From assembly GCA_937975715.1 (NCBI GenBank), contig CALJUA010000044.1, forward strand, positions 1-7,427: a stretch of DNA of 7,427 nucleotides, read 5' to 3'. Positions 6,056-7,427 of the stretch are shown piece after piece. Every line of letters starts with the position of its first letter. The first letter of the stretch is position 1. Position numbers and translations under genes: made by a program. The notes beneath the pieces were generated by a model. That model was not told the origin of the DNA and did no database searches. It saw only the letters and a program-made list of their open reading frames with translations. This DNA comes from an uncultured Candidatus Planktophila sp. Lineage in GTDB: Bacteria; Actinomycetota; Actinomycetes; Nanopelagicales; Nanopelagicaceae.

Positions 6056-6062
6056 CTCCTTT
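6056..6062 (-). promoter_or_regulatory. Strong ribosome binding site of the antitoxin gene
   Basis: Read on the minus strand, AAAGGAG lies six bases before ATG 6049. It is the best-placed Shine-Dalgarno sequence in the window. It contrasts with the toxin, which uses GTG and has no clear site of its own, in line with more antitoxin than toxin being made. Confidence 0.8.
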
Positions 6063-6063
6063 G

Positions 6064-6087
6064 AATGTAGCTACATTGTAGCTACAA
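6064..6087. promoter_or_regulatory. Twin-palindrome operator of the dinJ-yafQ operon
   Basis: The 10-bp perfect palindrome TGTAGCTACA occurs twice, at 6066-6075 and 6077-6086, with centres 11 bp apart, so both sites face the same side of the helix. The first extends to the 14-bp palindrome AATGTAGCTACATT (6064-6077) and the second to TTGTAGCTACAA (6076-6087). They cover the -10 element and the expected start of transcription. Ribbon-helix-helix antitoxins bind such paired sites cooperatively, so this is very probably the autorepression operator. Confidence 0.85.
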
Positions 6088-6104
6088 ACGTAATTCTCGG
6101 TCAA
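6075..6104 (-). promoter_or_regulatory. dinJ-yafQ promoter
   Basis: On the minus strand, TTGACC (6104-6099) and TACAAT (6080-6075) each match consensus at five of six positions and are separated by 18 bp. Transcription should start near 6068, inside the promoter-distal palindrome, leaving a leader of about 20 bases with the AAAGGAG site. Confidence 0.8.
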
Positions 6105-6220
6105 TGAGGCGAAGGTACATAAGCGCCGTTCAGCTTTTGATTTCTCCGAATGCACCTGTGGATATTAAGATTCAGGCCTTACTCACGGTAATCCGCACTA
6201 AGCGAAATGAGATTGATTAA
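6104..6220 (+). CDS. Small open frame of 38 codons ahead of ppiA, possibly a gene remnant
   Basis: From ATG 6104 a frame of 38 codons runs to a TAA at 6218-6220 that shares one base with the ppiA start (TAATG), the same junction as gyrB/gyrA. Its second half, beginning at GTG 6158 (VDIKIQALLTVIRTKRNEID), alternates hydrophobic and charged residues like a helix and looks protein-like. The upstream part is basic (MRRRYISAV). No Shine-Dalgarno sequence precedes ATG 6104, and the start overlaps the -35 of the divergent antitoxin promoter. It could be a real leader peptide coupled to ppiA, the tail of a gene cut off by insertion of the toxin-antitoxin operon, or chance. I do not recognise the peptide. 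Confidence 0.3.
   Translation: MRRRYISAVQLLISPNAPVDIKIQALLTVIRTKRNEID
6137..6166 (+). promoter_or_regulatory. Weak candidate ppiA promoter
   Basis: TTGATT (6137-6142) and GATATT (6161-6166) are 18 bp apart in the only non-coding stretch upstream of ppiA. The matches are partial. A separate promoter is expected here because the upstream operon runs the other way. Confidence 0.3.
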
Positions 6221-6729
6221 TGACAACAGCAACTTTGCATACAACTCTCGGTGACATCGTTATCGAGTTGTTCCCAGATCACGCGCCAAAGACAGTTGCA
6301 AACTTTGTAGAACTCGCAACAGGTGCAAAAGAGTGGACTGATCCACGCACAGGTAAGAAGACAACAGAGAAGCTCTACGACGGAACAATTTTCCATCGTG
6401 TCATCAGCGGCTTCATGATTCAGGGCGGCGACCCACTTGGTCAGGGATTTGGTGGTCCAGGTTATTCATTCGCTGACGAGTTCCACGGTGAGCTCCAGTT
6501 CGATCGCCCATACATCCTTGCAATGGCAAACTCAGGACCAAATACAAACGGTTCACAGTTCTTCATTACATCTGCACCAACAACATGGCTTAACCGCAAG
6601 CACACAATCTTCGGTGAAGTAAAAGATGCAGCATCACAGGCAGTTGTAGACAAGATTGAATCAACACCAACAGGCGCACAAGATAAGCCAGTAACACCTG
6701 TTGTCATCAACAGCGTCACAATCGCATAA
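6220..6729 (+). CDS. ppiA: Peptidyl-prolyl cis-trans isomerase, cyclophilin type
   Basis: This cytosolic cyclophilin of 169 residues catalyses cis-trans isomerisation of proline peptide bonds during protein folding. Active-site residues align with human cyclophilin A: Arg60 (FHRVISGF), Phe65, Met66 and Gln68 (FMIQGGD), Gln113 and Phe115 (GSQFFIT), Trp123 and His128 (WLNRKHTIFG). The signature ANSGPNTNGSQFFIT is at 103-117. A lysine- and threonine-rich insert at about 34-51 is like that of actinobacterial PpiA. No signal peptide is present. An in-frame TGA at 6214 rules out an upstream start, and a weak GAGA (6209-6212) lies seven bases before the ATG. A rhomboid gene follows after 10 bp, an arrangement also known near gyrA in Mycobacterium. 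Confidence 0.97.
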   Translation: MTTATLHTTLGDIVIELFPDHAPKTVANFVELATGAKEWTDPRTGKKTTEKLYDGTIFHRVISGFMIQGGDPLGQGFGGPGYSFADEFHGELQFDRPYILAMANSGPNTNGSQFFITSAPTTWLNRKHTIFGEVKDAASQAVVDKIESTPTGAQDKPVTPVVINSVTIA

Positions 6730-6739
6730 GTAGTTTCAT

Positions 6740-7297
6740 ATGAAGAAGCCACAGAGCGCCGTTCTCACGCTGATAACGGTGATCTGTGGCTCCTATCTTT
6801 GGGAGCTCATAGATTCCTCAATTATCAATACCTTGGCACTTGGAAATATTGATTACCTTAAATACACCAACGAGTGGTACCGACTCTTTACTGTCGCACT
6901 TTTGCATGACACCTCAAGCACACTCCCATTCCACCTAGCTTTCAACATGATGGTTCTGCACCAACTCGGAACTCCACTCGAATACGTTTTCGGTAAGGGC
7001 AAGTTCTTTCTTATCTTCCTTGTTTCACTCCTCGCAGGATCACTGACATCTGCATTCTTTATGTCACCCACCAGCTACTCAATCGGTGCATCTGGAGCTG
7101 TATTTGGGCTCTTCGGTGCATTTATCGCAGCAGAGAAGTACTTAGGCGTTGAGGCAAAGAGCATTTACGCAATCGTCGGTATTAACTTTGCAATCGGCTT
7201 TACCATCGGCGGCGTCGACTGGCGCGCCCACCTAGGCGGCCTTATCGGCGGTTATTTGATCACGAAGATGTTGGCAGGTTCTGGAAAGTTGCGTTAA
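6740..7297 (+). CDS. Rhomboid family intramembrane serine protease
   Basis: This integral membrane protein of 185 residues should cleave transmembrane segments of other proteins within the bilayer. The catalytic dyad is Ser118 in the GASG motif (116-119) and His164 in AHLGG. His65 and Asn69 (HLAFN) match the oxyanion-hole His/Asn pair of E. coli GlpG, and WYRLFT (46-51) is the conserved loop motif. About six hydrophobic segments are visible, near 8-24, 62-80, 88-108, 114-131, 142-158 and 163-179, the compact six-helix bacterial form without an extra domain. An in-frame TAG at 6731 limits the start to ATG 6740, which lacks a clear Shine-Dalgarno sequence. It follows ppiA by 10 bp and is probably translated from the same message. 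The substrate is unknown. Confidence 0.95.
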   Translation: MKKPQSAVLTLITVICGSYLWELIDSSIINTLALGNIDYLKYTNEWYRLFTVALLHDTSSTLPFHLAFNMMVLHQLGTPLEYVFGKGKFFLIFLVSLLAGSLTSAFFMSPTSYSIGASGAVFGLFGAFIAAEKYLGVEAKSIYAIVGINFAIGFTIGGVDWRAHLGGLIGGYLITKMLAGSGKLR

Positions 7298-7351
7298 AGA
7301 AAGATTTTGATTCTAGGCGCGATTGTTAGCGCCGAATCAAGAATCTTTCTT
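7297..7351. terminator. Bidirectional terminator between convergent genes
   Basis: A long hairpin has a left arm at 7297-7320 and a right arm at 7329-7351 with loop GATTGTTA. Pairing runs AAGAAAGATT with AATCTTTCTT, TTGATTC with GAATCAA (one extra base in the right arm), and GGCGC with GCGCC after a 2-base bulge. Each strand ends in the U-rich AATCTTTCTT, so it should stop transcription from both sides. The stop codons of the two flanking genes lie at its two ends. Confidence 0.85.
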
Positions 7352-7427
7352 ATGAGCGGTCAATATTTTTAAGCAGAACCTGGGCAACATCTAATACCTC
7401 GACGTCGGATTGGCGTGCAGTCATGCC
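7350..7427 (-). CDS. C-terminal fragment of an unidentified convergent gene
   Basis: On the minus strand a frame enters from the right edge and runs for 25 codons, ending VAQVLLKNIDRS and TAA (7352-7350). The stop lies exactly at the edge of the shared terminator, which supports it being a real gene end. An ATG at its second codon inside the window (7424-7422) would give only a 24-residue product, so a longer gene starting outside is more likely. The fragment is too short for family assignment; a helical tail is all that can be said. Confidence 0.6.
   Translation of the reverse strand, partial: GMTARQSDVEVLDVAQVLLKNIDRS

Noticed and set aside
5744..6064. Plus-strand frame of 106 codons
   Set aside because: It is the antisense shadow of the dinJ-yafQ operon, whose genes have clear family motifs, a strong ribosome binding site and a promoter.
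6150..6191. 13-codon frame starting ATG 6150
   Set aside because: It is very short, has no ribosome binding site and overlaps the more protein-like 38-codon frame.
5070..6219. Possible integrase attachment repeat of the tRNA-Ala 3' end
   Set aside because: I looked for a second copy of the T-arm/acceptor sequence before ppiA and found none.

Overview
The window looks like a chromosomal segment of a low- to mid-GC actinobacterium. The GyrB and GyrA proteins have a strongly actinobacterial character: GyrB ends in DVRFLDI, has HEGGTHEEGFR in its transducer region, and GyrA has GNYHPHGD and the box QRRGGRG. The order gyrB-gyrA-tRNA-Ile(GAT)-tRNA-Ala(TGC)-cyclophilin-rhomboid matches the well-known order near the origin in Mycobacterium and relatives. 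The base composition is much lower in GC than in mycobacteria or streptomycetes. Together this fits a streamlined freshwater actinobacterium of the acI/Nanopelagicales type, but that placement is an inference and no database was searched.

Layout. Positions 1-92 (minus) hold the N-terminus of a response regulator, running away from gyrB. Positions 93-349 form a divergent regulatory region with a good candidate gyrB promoter (250-279) and a leader containing hairpins that compete with each other. gyrB (350-2311) and gyrA (2311-4809) share one base (TAATG) and encode the two subunits of DNA gyrase. A 97-bp spacer with overlapping inverted repeats leads to tRNA-Ile (4907-4981) and tRNA-Ala (4997-5069), closed by a clear intrinsic terminator (5076-5101).

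Positions 5126-6049 look like an accessory insert in otherwise conserved order. It has a DUF1801 protein on the plus strand, then a dinJ-yafQ type II toxin-antitoxin operon on the minus strand, with the DUF1801 and toxin genes meeting tail to tail and overlapping by 4 bp. The antitoxin promoter is very well defined: a -35 TTGACC, an 18-bp spacer, a -10 TACAAT and a strong Shine-Dalgarno sequence. Two perfect TGTAGCTACA palindromes 11 bp apart straddle the -10, which suggests autorepression by the DinJ-YafQ complex. Between this operon and ppiA there is an unassigned 38-codon reading frame (6104-6220) whose stop overlaps the ppiA start.

ppiA (6220-6729, cytosolic cyclophilin) and a rhomboid intramembrane protease (6740-7297) probably form an operon. 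It ends at a long symmetric hairpin (7297-7351) that also serves a convergent minus-strand gene, of which only the last 25 codons (7350-7427) are present.

Most of the window is ordinary housekeeping. The points most worth a second look are the competing hairpins in the gyrB leader, the twin-palindrome toxin-antitoxin control region, the tail-to-tail DUF1801/toxin overlap with no terminator, and the small frame ahead of ppiA. I did not find convincing evidence of a wholly new system.
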